Origin: Crocinitomicaceae bacterium
GTDB lineage: Bacteria; Bacteroidota; Bacteroidia; Flavobacteriales_G; Salibacteraceae
Assembly (NCBI GenBank): GCA_002705995.1
Contig: PAJI01000013.1
Coordinates: 123,449 to 172,468, forward strand
Direction: 5' to 3'
Length of the DNA stretch: 49,020 nucleotides
A program made the translations under genes and the position numbers. The notes beneath the pieces are model-generated. The model ran no database searches, was not told where the DNA came from, and was given only the letters and a program-made list of their open reading frames with translations. Position 1 is the stretch's first letter; each line of letters opens with the position of its first letter. This document shows, in pieces, positions 1 to 7,038 of the stretch.

Positions 1-2
1 GG

Positions 3-608
3 TTGGCCATAATAAATGCACAATGGCTAGATAAACAGTATTCAGGTGAATCAAACCATCAAAGTATAGATAAACCATCCGGCACTATTGTTACAAACGA
101 TAAACATGCTTTGTTTTCAGCTGAGCAACCATATTTACTTCAAACTAATTTCAATAATAATCCTAAGTCTATTAATGAGCCATCTGCAGCTATACTAGCA
201 TGTAGAAAAGCTCAGTATTTAGTTAATCCACAATTTACTAGCAAAGGATCCTCTATTGATAACCCATGTTTTACATTGATTGCAAGAATGGATAAAAGAC
301 CACCATCAATAGTTACAACAGAACATATTGAATATGGTTACCCTGCAATTATTGTATTTGATGAAGATTCTGAAATCATGAAGAAAATAAAATACTTCAT
401 GGCGTACTTTGGAATTGCTGATATCAAAATGCGTATGCTTAAAATAGTTGAGCTAAAACGTATTCAAGGGTTTCCTGATGACTATGTATTACACGGTACT
501 CAGGCAGATCAAAAGAAGTTCATTGGAAATGCTGTACATTCTATAATACCTAAAATGTGGGTAGAAGCTATTTATTCTTCGTTAAGTAGGAAAATGGATT
601 TATCTTAA
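3..608 (+). CDS. C5-cytosine DNA methyltransferase, C-terminal part (5' truncated by window edge)
   Basis: This is the C-terminal about 200 residues of a DNA (cytosine-5) methyltransferase. The reading frame is open to the left edge, so the TTG at position 3 is probably not the start and the catalytic PC and ENV motifs lie outside the window. Visible family motifs are the RMLKIVELKRIQGFPDDY segment (motif IX) and FIGNAVHSIIPKM (motif X, the SAM-site closing helix). Between about residues 17 and 105 sits target-recognition-type sequence with three imperfect repeats (QSIDKPSGTIV, KSINEPSAAIL, SSIDNPCFTLI), each an SI-(D/N)-x-P unit. In a phage this enzyme most likely protects DNA against host restriction. 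It ends before a strong promoter, so it closes the upstream operon. The family is secure; specificity cannot be read. Confidence 0.9.
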   Translation: MAIINAQWLDKQYSGESNHQSIDKPSGTIVTNDKHALFSAEQPYLLQTNFNNNPKSINEPSAAILACRKAQYLVNPQFTSKGSSIDNPCFTLIARMDKRPPSIVTTEHIEYGYPAIIVFDEDSEIMKKIKYFMAYFGIADIKMRMLKIVELKRIQGFPDDYVLHGTQADQKKFIGNAVHSIIPKMWVEAIYSSLSRKMDLS

Positions 609-625
609 ATATTTAGGATTAATTA

Positions 626-657
626 TTTGTTTTTAATGGTAGTATATGCTACCTTTG
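626..657 (+). promoter_or_regulatory. Bacteroidetes-type promoter with GGTAG/CTACC operator palindrome
   Basis: TTTG at 626-629 (-33 box), a 20-nt spacer and TACCTTTG at 650-657 (-7 box, consensus TAnnTTTG). The palindrome GGTAG-TATATG-CTACC (638-653) overlaps the -7 box, an ideal repressor site. A near-identical promoter lies at 5773-5804 with the same spacing. Transcription would start after about 660, so the in-frame ATG at 646 cannot be the start of the next gene. Confidence 0.75.
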
Positions 658-678
658 TTTTATCAAACAAATGAAATT

Positions 679-993
679 ATGATAACCAAGAACGAAATCA
701 ATACACTGTTAGAAGACATTTTCAATCAAAACAATCTTAAAGAAGTAGACCTCATCAATATTGAGGTAATGGACAGAGATGATTGGGAATTCCAGTTTGA
801 AGAAGATGAAAATGATATTTGGGATTCAATTGAAAATTGCTACGATGACGGTGTAAAAAGAAAAGCAATAGTAATTGTTTCCTTCTCAGGTTATTCTGAT
901 TATGCAATAGTTCATGAACATATGAATATATCAGATGCCAAGCAAGAAATAGTGAATTGGTTAACTGATGTTGTTCACCTTCTTCCTGTTTAA
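679..993 (+). CDS. hypothetical acidic protein, 104 aa
   Basis: First gene after the promoter at 626-657. I chose ATG 679 because the upstream in-frame ATG (646) lies inside the -7 box, above the expected transcription start. The protein has an acidic stretch (about residues 31-47, EFQFEEDENDIWDSIENC) followed by a hydrophobic strand-like segment (AIVIVSFSGYSDYAIV). There is no recognisable domain, signal peptide or membrane segment. Its stop codon runs into the hairpin leader of the next gene. Small acidic early phage proteins can be inhibitors of host nucleases or transcription, but nothing here shows that. Confidence 0.7.
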   Translation: MITKNEINTLLEDIFNQNNLKEVDLINIEVMDRDDWEFQFEEDENDIWDSIENCYDDGVKRKAIVIVSFSGYSDYAIVHEHMNISDAKQEIVNWLTDVVHLLPV

Positions 994-1038
994 ATCATAC
1001 GGAATTTTTCCGTCTCTCAATTATAATATCTCAACTAT
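989..1038 (+). promoter_or_regulatory. leader module 1: hairpin plus two CTCAAYTAT repeats
   Basis: The 13-mer TTTAAATCATACG (989-1001) is also found at 16521-16533. Hairpin ACGGAA-TTT-TTCCGT (999-1013) is followed by CTCTCAATTATAA (1014-1026) and TCTCAACTAT running into the ATG at 1039. The same arrangement precedes five other genes in the window, with different hairpin arm sequences but conserved pairing. It is probably a shared 5' leader or promoter for early genes. No clear TAnnTTTG box is visible at this copy. Confidence 0.6.
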
Positions 1039-1515
1039 ATGAAAAATTTATCAATTCAAGAATTAGCCGACAAAATGGGCGGCAAGTACTGGGAAAAGTA
1101 CGGTAAAAAACGTGTTTATCTAGAAAAAGGGTTTAATACCAAAAAAATGTCAACAAATACATACATTGAAGAAGTTAATGGCCAATATGTTGTTAAATGC
1201 TTTATTGAATGTGAGAATCAACCCTATGAATTCATTAAATCTCAACAGGAAATTGTAATTCAAGGTGTAGAAGAAGATCTTGAAATTGCTCTAGCTACAG
1301 ATGTATATCTTATTAAAGATCAGTCAACAGGTTTATTTGTGAATTCAAGCCCAGATACTTTTGATAAGTTGGATATCTGTACAGAAGTATTCTATTCAGA
1401 AGAAAAAGCTGATACTTTCCTTGAAGATGAGGTCAAAGATTGGAATGCAAACTCCGGAAAAGATCTCATAGTAGTTAAAATGGATAAATCAGAATTCGAA
1501 ATTGCTATACAATGA
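1039..1515 (+). CDS. hypothetical protein, 158 aa
   Basis: The start is fixed by the repeated leader that runs straight into this ATG. The N-terminal about 75 residues (LADKMGGKYWEKYGKKRVYLEKGFNTKKMST...) are of a type I associate with small uncharacterised proteins of Bacteroidetes mobile elements, but I can assign no function. The C-terminal half is acidic (about residues 75-135) and ends in a VVKMDKSEFE segment. There are no membrane segments. It overlaps the next gene by 4 bp (ATGA), so the two are translationally coupled in one early operon that runs on into the SNF2/IbrAB block. Confidence 0.75.
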   Translation: MKNLSIQELADKMGGKYWEKYGKKRVYLEKGFNTKKMSTNTYIEEVNGQYVVKCFIECENQPYEFIKSQQEIVIQGVEEDLEIALATDVYLIKDQSTGLFVNSSPDTFDKLDICTEVFYSEEKADTFLEDEVKDWNANSGKDLIVVKMDKSEFEIAIQ

Positions 1516-1799
1516 TCATTGTAAAGGAGGTCAGAATAAAATTTGACCGTTTTTATCATGATACCGGTAAGGCTATTTTAATAGGTATTGGACGAAAAGA
1601 ACATTGGTTGCCCAAATACCTATGTAAAAACATAACTGTAAATAAAAAGCTTAAAGGGCATGTATGCCTTCCGGTATCAATATGCGATGAAAAGGGTATC
1701 TATTGGGATGAATCAGATGCTACTGTGAAAATAGAGAAGCATATTCCCGATAAAATAGAAATCACCAATCCTATTCCTGACAAAGACTTAAAAAGATGA
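1512..1799 (+). CDS. hypothetical protein, 95 aa
   Basis: A small, mildly basic protein (VKEVRIKFDRFYHDTGKAIL...) predicted mostly as beta strands. An 'AILIGIGRKEHWLPKYLC' stretch around residues 21-38 suggests a small beta-barrel-like core, but this is only an impression. It overlaps both neighbours by 4 bp (ATGA junctions), which implies tight co-translation with 1039-1515 and 1796-2188. An AAAGGAGGT run at about 1521-1529 lies just inside the coding start and is not positioned to serve its ATG. Function unknown. Confidence 0.75.
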   Translation: MIIVKEVRIKFDRFYHDTGKAILIGIGRKEHWLPKYLCKNITVNKKLKGHVCLPVSICDEKGIYWDESDATVKIEKHIPDKIEITNPIPDKDLKR

Positions 1800-2188
1800 A
1801 TTCACTGACATACATCTATGACTTTGATAAAGTAAGGAAGGGGAAGAAAAGTGTTTTGGTTAGGATTTTCTTTGATGTATATGAAGAAAAATTTCATTCA
1901 TATTGGGTTAGCCAAAAACAATGGGAAAAGCTCTGCTCAGCATGGGAAGAAAAGAAGAAAAGTAGAGTTGGTCCAGTTTCATTATTAGCAGTATTCGACA
2001 AGAATAGGTTTGTATGGTGTGGGTTAGAGTATCCTGATTATTCAGATAGAGAATTCTTGGAAGAAAATTTTGAAGCTGAATGGGTTGATGAATTTGAAGT
2101 TGTAGAAGTAAAGGAAAGCCATTTTCCTAAAGCATTAGAACCTGAAAATAAAGATCCTGATGAGAGTCTTATTAGAGGATCAGAGTAA
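1796..2188 (+). CDS. hypothetical protein, 130 aa
   Basis: Starts by a 4-bp overlap with the preceding gene, and its C-terminus overlaps the following helicase gene by 29 bp. It is lysine-, tryptophan- and aromatic-rich in the middle (SYWVSQKQWEKLCSAWEEKKK at about residues 37-57) with an acidic C-terminal third (about 80-130). No domain is recognised. Its position directly in front of an SNF2 ATPase in an overlapping operon suggests it acts with the DNA-metabolism block, but that is inferred from context only. Confidence 0.75.
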   Translation: MNSLTYIYDFDKVRKGKKSVLVRIFFDVYEEKFHSYWVSQKQWEKLCSAWEEKKKSRVGPVSLLAVFDKNRFVWCGLEYPDYSDREFLEENFEAEWVDEFEVVEVKESHFPKALEPENKDPDESLIRGSE

Positions 2189-3383
2189 AGCCATAAATAA
2201 ACTTAGTAAGTTCAAGGTAGGTGCTCTATTCATGGAGCCAGGTACAGGCAAAACAGCAACTGCATATGAATTTGCAAAAGGAATACCGGATGTAGATTAC
2301 ATATTATGGTTTGCACCATATAGAACAATTCATGCTCCGGAATATGAAAGTAGTCTTCCTTATGAACTTGAAAAGTGTGGTGGTATATGGACGAAATATG
2401 ATTTAGTAGGTATTGAGTCGATAAGTAATTCAAGTAGGATTTACTTAGAATTACATACTAAACTAAGTGAAGCCAAGAAACCTTTGATAATTGTTGATGA
2501 GAGCTTAAAAATAAAGAACTGGGAAGCAAAACGTACACAGAGGATCATAACGCTAGGTAAGTTAGCTGAATATAAGATGATACTCAATGGTACACCTATA
2601 AGCAGAAATTTACTTGATGTATGGTCACAACTAGAATTCTTAAGCCCTAAGATTCTTAAAATGAGTTTAGGTGAATTCAAACAAAACTATTGTGAGTATA
2701 CTACTGTAACAAAAAATGTGAACGGATATAAGGTTAAAAAGGAATTCATAACAGGATTTCACAATATTGATCATCTCTACTCTATCATTTCTCACTACGT
2801 GTATGAATGTGATCTGAAATTAGATGTTAAAAAGAGGTATAATAGTATTCGTTACACAGTTGGTGTAGAAGAGAAGAAAGAATATGAGTATTGGAAAGAA
2901 TTTTTCTTAAAGCTTGAAACCATGATGATGTATGACAATAATATTTTCATACGTATGGTTCAGAAGCTTCAACATTCATATTGTAAGACACAAGACAAGG
3001 TTGATAAACTATTTGATCTGTTTAATAAAACACATTCTCAGAATCAGACTATTATTTTCTGTAAGTATAGGGATAGTGCAGAACTATGTAGAAATTCATT
3101 TCCGGAATCATTAGTATTGACTTATGGTAAGCATACCTATGGGTTAAACCTGCAGAATAGGAATGTAACTGTATTTTTTGATAAAACATGGGATTATGCT
3201 CAGCGTTTGCAAGCTGAAAACAGAACGTATCGTAACGGTCAATTTGAAGATTGTTTGTTCTATGATTTGGATGGGAACATCAATCTCGATAATTTAATAG
3301 ATTCTAATATTGCACGTAAAGAGTCAATGTTGGAGTATTTTAGACGCGTTGGATTACGAGAGTTTAAGCGAACACACAGATGA
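2160..3383 (+). CDS. SNF2-type (superfamily 2) helicase/ATPase, 407 aa
   Basis: A compact superfamily-2 ATPase of the SNF2/phage helicase type that would translocate on double-stranded DNA using ATP. Motifs seen: Walker A EPGTGKT (residues 26-32), Walker B/DExx as VDES (112-115), motif III NGTPISR (about 143-149), and near the C-terminus a motif VI-like NRTYRNGQ, the RxxRxGQ signature of SNF2 proteins. Two RecA-like lobes fit in 407 aa with almost no accessory sequence, so it is near minimal size. It overlaps the gene before (29 bp) and after (4 bp) and lies in one operon with the GNAT-like, IbrA-like and IbrB-like genes. It could remodel DNA for replication or modification; its substrate is not evident. 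Confidence 0.9.
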   Translation: MRVLLEDQSKAINKLSKFKVGALFMEPGTGKTATAYEFAKGIPDVDYILWFAPYRTIHAPEYESSLPYELEKCGGIWTKYDLVGIESISNSSRIYLELHTKLSEAKKPLIIVDESLKIKNWEAKRTQRIITLGKLAEYKMILNGTPISRNLLDVWSQLEFLSPKILKMSLGEFKQNYCEYTTVTKNVNGYKVKKEFITGFHNIDHLYSIISHYVYECDLKLDVKKRYNSIRYTVGVEEKKEYEYWKEFFLKLETMMMYDNNIFIRMVQKLQHSYCKTQDKVDKLFDLFNKTHSQNQTIIFCKYRDSAELCRNSFPESLVLTYGKHTYGLNLQNRNVTVFFDKTWDYAQRLQAENRTYRNGQFEDCLFYDLDGNINLDNLIDSNIARKESMLEYFRRVGLREFKRTHR

Positions 3384-3823
3384 TCGAGAAAATAAAAGGT
3401 GATAGCCCTGATGTATACCGGTTGATAGCACCGTATGCAATGGATAGGAAATACATTCGAATGAATGACAATGTTATTACTACAAGCCCAAGTGATACAT
3501 GGTACCTATTACTAGGTGATAAAAATGAGCTATTAGCATTTTACGCTGTATTTGAACACAAGAATAATAGCATTAAAGCTCACTCCTATTTACCTGTAAA
3601 CATTGATTGGAAAAAAGGTCTAAATATCCTATTAAGTGAAATTGTTTCCGATTTCAAATCATCTGATCACAATAGACTTTATACTTTCGGGAAAGATGAG
3701 TACCTCAGCATTTACAAGAAATTAGGATTTAAAATTTCAAACCGAAGAAAAGAATGGCACACACTAGAATTGGTAAAACGTACAAGGAAAAAAACGTCTA
3801 CGAAGCAGCCAAAGAAAGAATAA
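3380..3823 (+). CDS. GNAT-like acetyltransferase-fold protein, 147 aa
   Basis: Resembles a small GNAT-fold protein: a central strand with a typical 'WYLLLGDKNELLAFYAVFEHKNNSIKAHSYLP' pattern (about residues 35-72) and the C-terminal 'YKKLGFKI' element (about 116-123) that closes many GNAT domains. The tail is strongly basic (KRTRKKTSTKQPKKE). The acetyl-CoA loop (R/QxxGxG/A) is not clear, so catalytic activity is uncertain. The phage Mu Mom DNA-modification protein has a GNAT-related fold, and together with the PP-loop and ParB-like genes next door this suggests a DNA-modification role, which is inference. It overlaps the helicase by 4 bp and IbrA by 70 bp. Confidence 0.6.
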   Translation: MIEKIKGDSPDVYRLIAPYAMDRKYIRMNDNVITTSPSDTWYLLLGDKNELLAFYAVFEHKNNSIKAHSYLPVNIDWKKGLNILLSEIVSDFKSSDHNRLYTFGKDEYLSIYKKLGFKISNRRKEWHTLELVKRTRKKTSTKQPKKE

Positions 3824-5070
3824 AGTTTCTTTTCAATGAGTTCGAACAGATCGTTGTTTCATTTTCAGGAGGTAAAGACAGTGGTATTGTTCTGAATATG
3901 GTTCTTGAGTATGCTAATGATAACTCTATGCTTGACAAGGTGTGTGTGTATCATATGGATTACGAAGCCCAATATCAGGCAACTACAGATTTTGTTACTG
4001 AAACTTTCAAAAGTCTACCCAAACAAGTCTCAAAATATTGGGTATGTCTTCCAATAAAAGCTCAATGTAGTACATCAATGTTCCAAACGTATTGGCAACC
4101 TTGGAAGAAAGAAGACCGGGATAAGTGGTGTAGAGAACTACCAGAGAACTGTATAAATGAAGATAACTTCCCATTTGATTTTGATTATGAGATTTCTGAT
4201 TATGACTTTAATCTCAAATTCGCTAAAGCTTTATCAAAGGAAAAACACACATGTTTCCTAATAGGTATTAGAACTCAAGAAAGTCTTCATAGATATAAAG
4301 CAGTAACAAAATTAGAGGACAACAACACTTATAAAGGAATTAACTACACAACTACAATAAATTCAAATTGTATCAATGCTTATCCAATATATGATTGGCT
4401 TGTAGATGATGTATGGATTGCATATGGTCGTTTTAATTGGAAGTATAACAATATTTATAACCTTATGCATTTAGCAGGCCTTACACCTCATCAAATGAGA
4501 GTGGCAAGTCCATTTAATGATGCTGCACAAGAAAGCTTGAAACTATATAAAGCTTTAGACCCTAATAATTGGGGTAAATTGATTGGTCGCGTTAATGGAG
4601 TGAACTTCACAGGTCTTTATGGTGGTACCACTGCAATGGGATGGAATAGTATTTCTAAACCTGATCATTTTACGTGGAAGGAGTACATGTATTTTCTGCT
4701 TGAAACATTACCTGAAGATATACGTGATAACTACCTCACTAAGCTAAAAACATCTTTTGCATATTGGTTAGAAAAAGGTGGGGCTCTTCCTGTTGAAACA
4801 TTCAATGAATTACCATCTGATTTAGAATTTGAAGATTTGGGAAAGCCTCAGACAAAGAGGAAATACACTCAAGAATATAGAGTAGTAAAATTCAAAGAAT
4901 ATCTAGATGAGATTGAAATTAAGAATCCAAACCTTCTACCTACCTATAAAAGAATGTGCATAGCTATTATGAAAAACGATACCAGTTGTAAAACTCTTGG
5001 ATTCGGACAAACAAAAGCTGAGCTGCAAAGAAGAAAAGATATTATGACAAAATACAAATCACTATTATGA
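3754..5070 (+). CDS. ibrA: IbrA-like PAPS-reductase-family PP-loop protein (DUF3440), 438 aa
   Basis: A member of the PAPS-reductase/PP-loop family with the DUF3440 extension, like IbrA of E. coli prophages. The N-terminus has the family signature NVYEAAKERI (about 14-23) followed by the PP-loop SFSGGKDSG (36-44), which binds the pyrophosphate of ATP or PAPS. The C-terminal half carries the family's long helical extension. Family proteins of this size are usual, so it looks complete. The start at 3754 lies inside the previous gene (70-bp overlap) but gives the expected short lead before NVYEAA. It overlaps the ParB-like ibrB gene by 4 bp, the usual ibrAB pairing. DndC, the PP-loop enzyme of DNA phosphorothioation, is a distant relative, so sulfur-based DNA modification is one possible role. 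Confidence 0.85.
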   Translation: MAHTRIGKTYKEKNVYEAAKERIKFLFNEFEQIVVSFSGGKDSGIVLNMVLEYANDNSMLDKVCVYHMDYEAQYQATTDFVTETFKSLPKQVSKYWVCLPIKAQCSTSMFQTYWQPWKKEDRDKWCRELPENCINEDNFPFDFDYEISDYDFNLKFAKALSKEKHTCFLIGIRTQESLHRYKAVTKLEDNNTYKGINYTTTINSNCINAYPIYDWLVDDVWIAYGRFNWKYNNIYNLMHLAGLTPHQMRVASPFNDAAQESLKLYKALDPNNWGKLIGRVNGVNFTGLYGGTTAMGWNSISKPDHFTWKEYMYFLLETLPEDIRDNYLTKLKTSFAYWLEKGGALPVETFNELPSDLEFEDLGKPQTKRKYTQEYRVVKFKEYLDEIEIKNPNLLPTYKRMCIAIMKNDTSCKTLGFGQTKAELQRRKDIMTKYKSLL

Positions 5071-5582
5071 AAAGCCCTGTATATAATGTTATCCCAGTAC
5101 CAATTGATAAGATTAGAGCAAATAGTTATAATCCAAATAGTGTAGCTCCTCCGGAGATGAAACTTCTTGAAACATCAATTTGGGAGGATGGGTATACAAT
5201 GCCTGTTGTTTGCTATTACATACCTGATGATGACATGTATGAAATTGTAGATGGGTTTCACCGGTATACTGTTCTTAAAACGAGTAAAAGGATTTATGAA
5301 CGTGAAGATGGTAAGCTTCCTGTTGTAGTTATTGATAAAGACGAAAGTAATAGAATGGCTTCCACTATACGTCACAACCGGGCCAGAGGAACTCATGATA
5401 TTTCTCTAATGGTAAATATTGTTGCAGAACTTAAGAAGGCTGGACAAGGTGATGCTTGGATAATGAAGCATATTGGAATGGATGCAGATGAACTACTTAG
5501 ACTTAAACAACTAAGCGGTTTGACAGAATTATTTAAAGATAAAGACTTTTCAAAATCATGGGAGTTAATAAGGAATCAATAG
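5067..5582 (+). CDS. ibrB: IbrB-like ParB/sulfiredoxin-fold protein, 171 aa
   Basis: A ParB-N-like protein. N-terminal 'VIPVPIDKIRANSYNPNSVAPPEMKLLETSI' (about 8-38) is the typical ParB entry, followed by the nucleotide-site motif 'IVDGFHRYTVL' (60-70) and a 'RHNRARGTHD' segment (about 108-117) corresponding to the ParB arginine-rich box. A helical C-terminal part (about 120-165) may bind DNA. It is paired with ibrA by a 4-bp overlap. In E. coli the IbrA/IbrB pair was described as a regulator of immunoglobulin-binding eib genes; the biochemical activity is not settled. The DGFHR motif resembles the DGQHR motif of DndB. It overlaps the next small gene by 25 bp. Confidence 0.85.
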   Translation: MKSPVYNVIPVPIDKIRANSYNPNSVAPPEMKLLETSIWEDGYTMPVVCYYIPDDDMYEIVDGFHRYTVLKTSKRIYEREDGKLPVVVIDKDESNRMASTIRHNRARGTHDISLMVNIVAELKKAGQGDAWIMKHIGMDADELLRLKQLSGLTELFKDKDFSKSWELIRNQ

Positions 5583-5770
5583 AAGAGCTTAATAAACAGC
5601 AGCTTCAAATTAAAGCCAAGGAAATCTCGAATGAACTTGGAATAACAAGAGATGAGCTTAGTGAACGTTTTGGTTACGGTAGTTGGCGTAGTTTTTCAAG
5701 GTCTGCTGCATTCGTTAAAAGAATGAATGGTATTGTCTGGATTTATGATGAACTAAAAAAAACTAATTAA
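5558..5770 (+). CDS. small hypothetical protein, possible HTH, 70 aa
   Basis: A short, helical protein in which 'AKEISNELGITRDELSERFGYGSWRSFSR' (about residues 20-48) reads like a helix-turn-helix: helix, LGIT turn, then a recognition-type helix. It overlaps the 3' end of ibrB by 25 bp and is the last gene of the early operon, since the next promoter (5773) begins 3 bp after its stop. It may regulate the operon or assist IbrAB DNA contact. No family was recognised with confidence. Confidence 0.6.
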   Translation: MGVNKESIEELNKQQLQIKAKEISNELGITRDELSERFGYGSWRSFSRSAAFVKRMNGIVWIYDELKKTN

Positions 5771-5772
5771 CT

Positions 5773-5804
5773 ATTGTTTTTTAAGGTAGTGTGTGCTACC
5801 TTTG
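5773..5804 (+). promoter_or_regulatory. second promoter with the GGTAG/CTACC operator
   Basis: ATTG at 5773-5776, a 20-nt spacer and TACCTTTG at 5797-5804. The palindrome AAGGTAG-TGTGTG-CTACCTT covers 5783-5802. The bases after the -7 box (TTTGATTCATCAAACAAAC) also match those after the promoter at 626-657 (TTTGTTTTATCAAACAAAT). The two promoters are probably co-regulated by one dimeric DNA-binding protein. Confidence 0.75.
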
Positions 5805-5830
5805 ATTCATCAAACAAACCTATTAAAGCA

Positions 5831-6232
5831 ATGATGGATATCACAGTAAATCAATTTAGAAGTTGGAATGGGAAGAATTACAACGGTTCAATCTACATCG
5901 ATGGAGTGAAGATAGAAAATGCTACAAAATTTTTGACAGCTCAAAAAATGCAAAAAGAATACTACTCTTTTTTAGAGGGTATAAAAAATTATTACGGTGA
6001 TAGTAATTTGTTTTCACAAGTAAAAAATCTTGTAGAAAAATATTGTGAACCATTAATAATTGCATTTGTAAACGAACTTTCTGAAAATTTCAACGATGAT
6101 GGAGGGTTATTGGCGAGAACTGTACAGCAAAGAATTGATTACATCATTGGCAATAAAATTATGCCTCTAGAATCTGTAACAGTAGATTATATTGTCAAAT
6201 CTGTATTAGGTTCTTACATGTATTCAGAATAA
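5831..6232 (+). CDS. hypothetical protein, 133 aa
   Basis: ATG 5831 (or 5834) was chosen because the longer frame begins within the promoter at 5773-5804, upstream of any likely transcript start. The protein (MMDITVNQFRSWNGKNYNGS...) is lysine- and aromatic-rich, with predicted helices around residues 35-75 and 95-125. No domain is recognised. It is the first gene of the transcription unit driven by the second operator-type promoter, so it is likely expressed with 679-993. Function unknown. Confidence 0.7.
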   Translation: MMDITVNQFRSWNGKNYNGSIYIDGVKIENATKFLTAQKMQKEYYSFLEGIKNYYGDSNLFSQVKNLVEKYCEPLIIAFVNELSENFNDDGGLLARTVQQRIDYIIGNKIMPLESVTVDYIVKSVLGSYMYSE

Positions 6233-6252
6233 ACAAAACAAAACAAATCATC

Positions 6253-6516
6253 ATGAAATTAACTGAAATGAAAATAGAAAGAGCTGAGGAAGTTCTATTT
6301 GACATAGTAACTATATCTATGGCAGTACAATTTGAAAATAAAGAACTCATAGGTAGGATTTTATCCGGTGATAAATTGATCACATCAATAAAGGAGGTTA
6401 AATCTGTTTCTGATGATGTAGAAGGTAACTCTTATGGTTTTATAAGAGATAGACAGTTGAAGCATTTTAAAGATGATATTAACAATGTTAATACATTTTT
6501 TAAGCAACTTAATTAA
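6253..6516 (+). CDS. hypothetical protein, 87 aa
   Basis: Starts 20 bp after the previous stop, behind an A-rich stretch (AAACAAAACAAATCATC) typical of Bacteroidetes ribosome sites. It is a mainly helical, mixed-charge protein (KLTEMKIERAEEVLFDIV...) without Cys pairs, membrane segments or known motifs. It follows the 133-aa gene in the same unit. Function unknown. Confidence 0.65.
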   Translation: MKLTEMKIERAEEVLFDIVTISMAVQFENKELIGRILSGDKLITSIKEVKSVSDDVEGNSYGFIRDRQLKHFKDDINNVNTFFKQLN

Positions 6517-6544
6517 ACACTGAACCAATAAATAAACTATTAAA

Positions 6545-6895
6545 GTGGAAAGATTAACACTAAAGGATTTAGCGATAGAACACGATTATTATTGCAGTGG
6601 AAGTAATTACTACAGTAATGAGCCAGAAATGAGCTTTGAAACTTTTGCTGAGTTTTATGAAGAGTTTCACGATGCAGATGTAGATATGAACTTAGTTTTT
6701 AGATGGGATTTGCGCAAGAGTGAGGAAAGCGAAATACATTACTTGGAAATATTTATGATGCAACAACGAAGAGGGATATTTAAACCTATACAAATAGAGT
6801 CGTTTTATGAAAGCGATATTGAACTTTTTGTTAAATACTTGAAGCCACATATTGAAAAACTAAAAGCGATTTGGAAACCGTTTGAATTAAATTAG
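6545..6895 (+). CDS. hypothetical acidic protein, 116 aa (GTG start)
   Basis: The frame opens at a GTG (6545) preceded by AATAAACTATTAAA; no ATG occurs before well into the protein. It is an acidic, tyrosine- and phenylalanine-rich protein (EPEMSFETFAEFYEEFHDADVDM at about residues 27-49) ending in a basic-aromatic segment (IEKLKAIWKPFELN). No recognisable domain. It is the last gene of this unit; a TGCGAA-repeat region follows at once. Confidence 0.6.
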   Translation: MERLTLKDLAIEHDYYCSGSNYYSNEPEMSFETFAEFYEEFHDADVDMNLVFRWDLRKSEESEIHYLEIFMMQQRRGIFKPIQIESFYESDIELFVKYLKPHIEKLKAIWKPFELN

Positions 6896-6902
6896 CATCA
6901 TA

Positions 6903-6995
6903 TGCGAATTTTTTTCGCAATCATAAAAACCACAATTACAAAACGTTATAGTTCTATTTGCGAAGTCTGCAAACATCATTTTCGCAAAGTTCGCA
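6903..6995. repeat. cluster of five TGCGAA/TTCGCA boxes
   Basis: Five copies of the hexamer in about 90 bp: TGCGAA at 6903 and 6959, TTCGCA at 6914, 6981 and 6990. The first two form the hairpin TGCGAA-TTTTT-TTCGCA (6903-6919); the last two are direct repeats three bases apart. This non-coding gap between two small-gene blocks could be a protein-binding array (operator, ParB-like site or origin element) or in part a terminator. Confidence 0.55.
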
Positions 6996-7038
6996 GAGAT
7001 TCAATAAATTCTGATTCTTCCATCGTAAAATTTGAGAA

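Noticed and set aside
646-678. Upstream in-frame ATG of the 104-aa gene
   Set aside because: It lies inside the promoter (-7 box at 650-657), so the transcript would begin after it.
6903-6995. CRISPR array
   Set aside because: The repeats are only six bases long, in both orientations and irregularly spaced. No CRISPR array was seen anywhere in the window.
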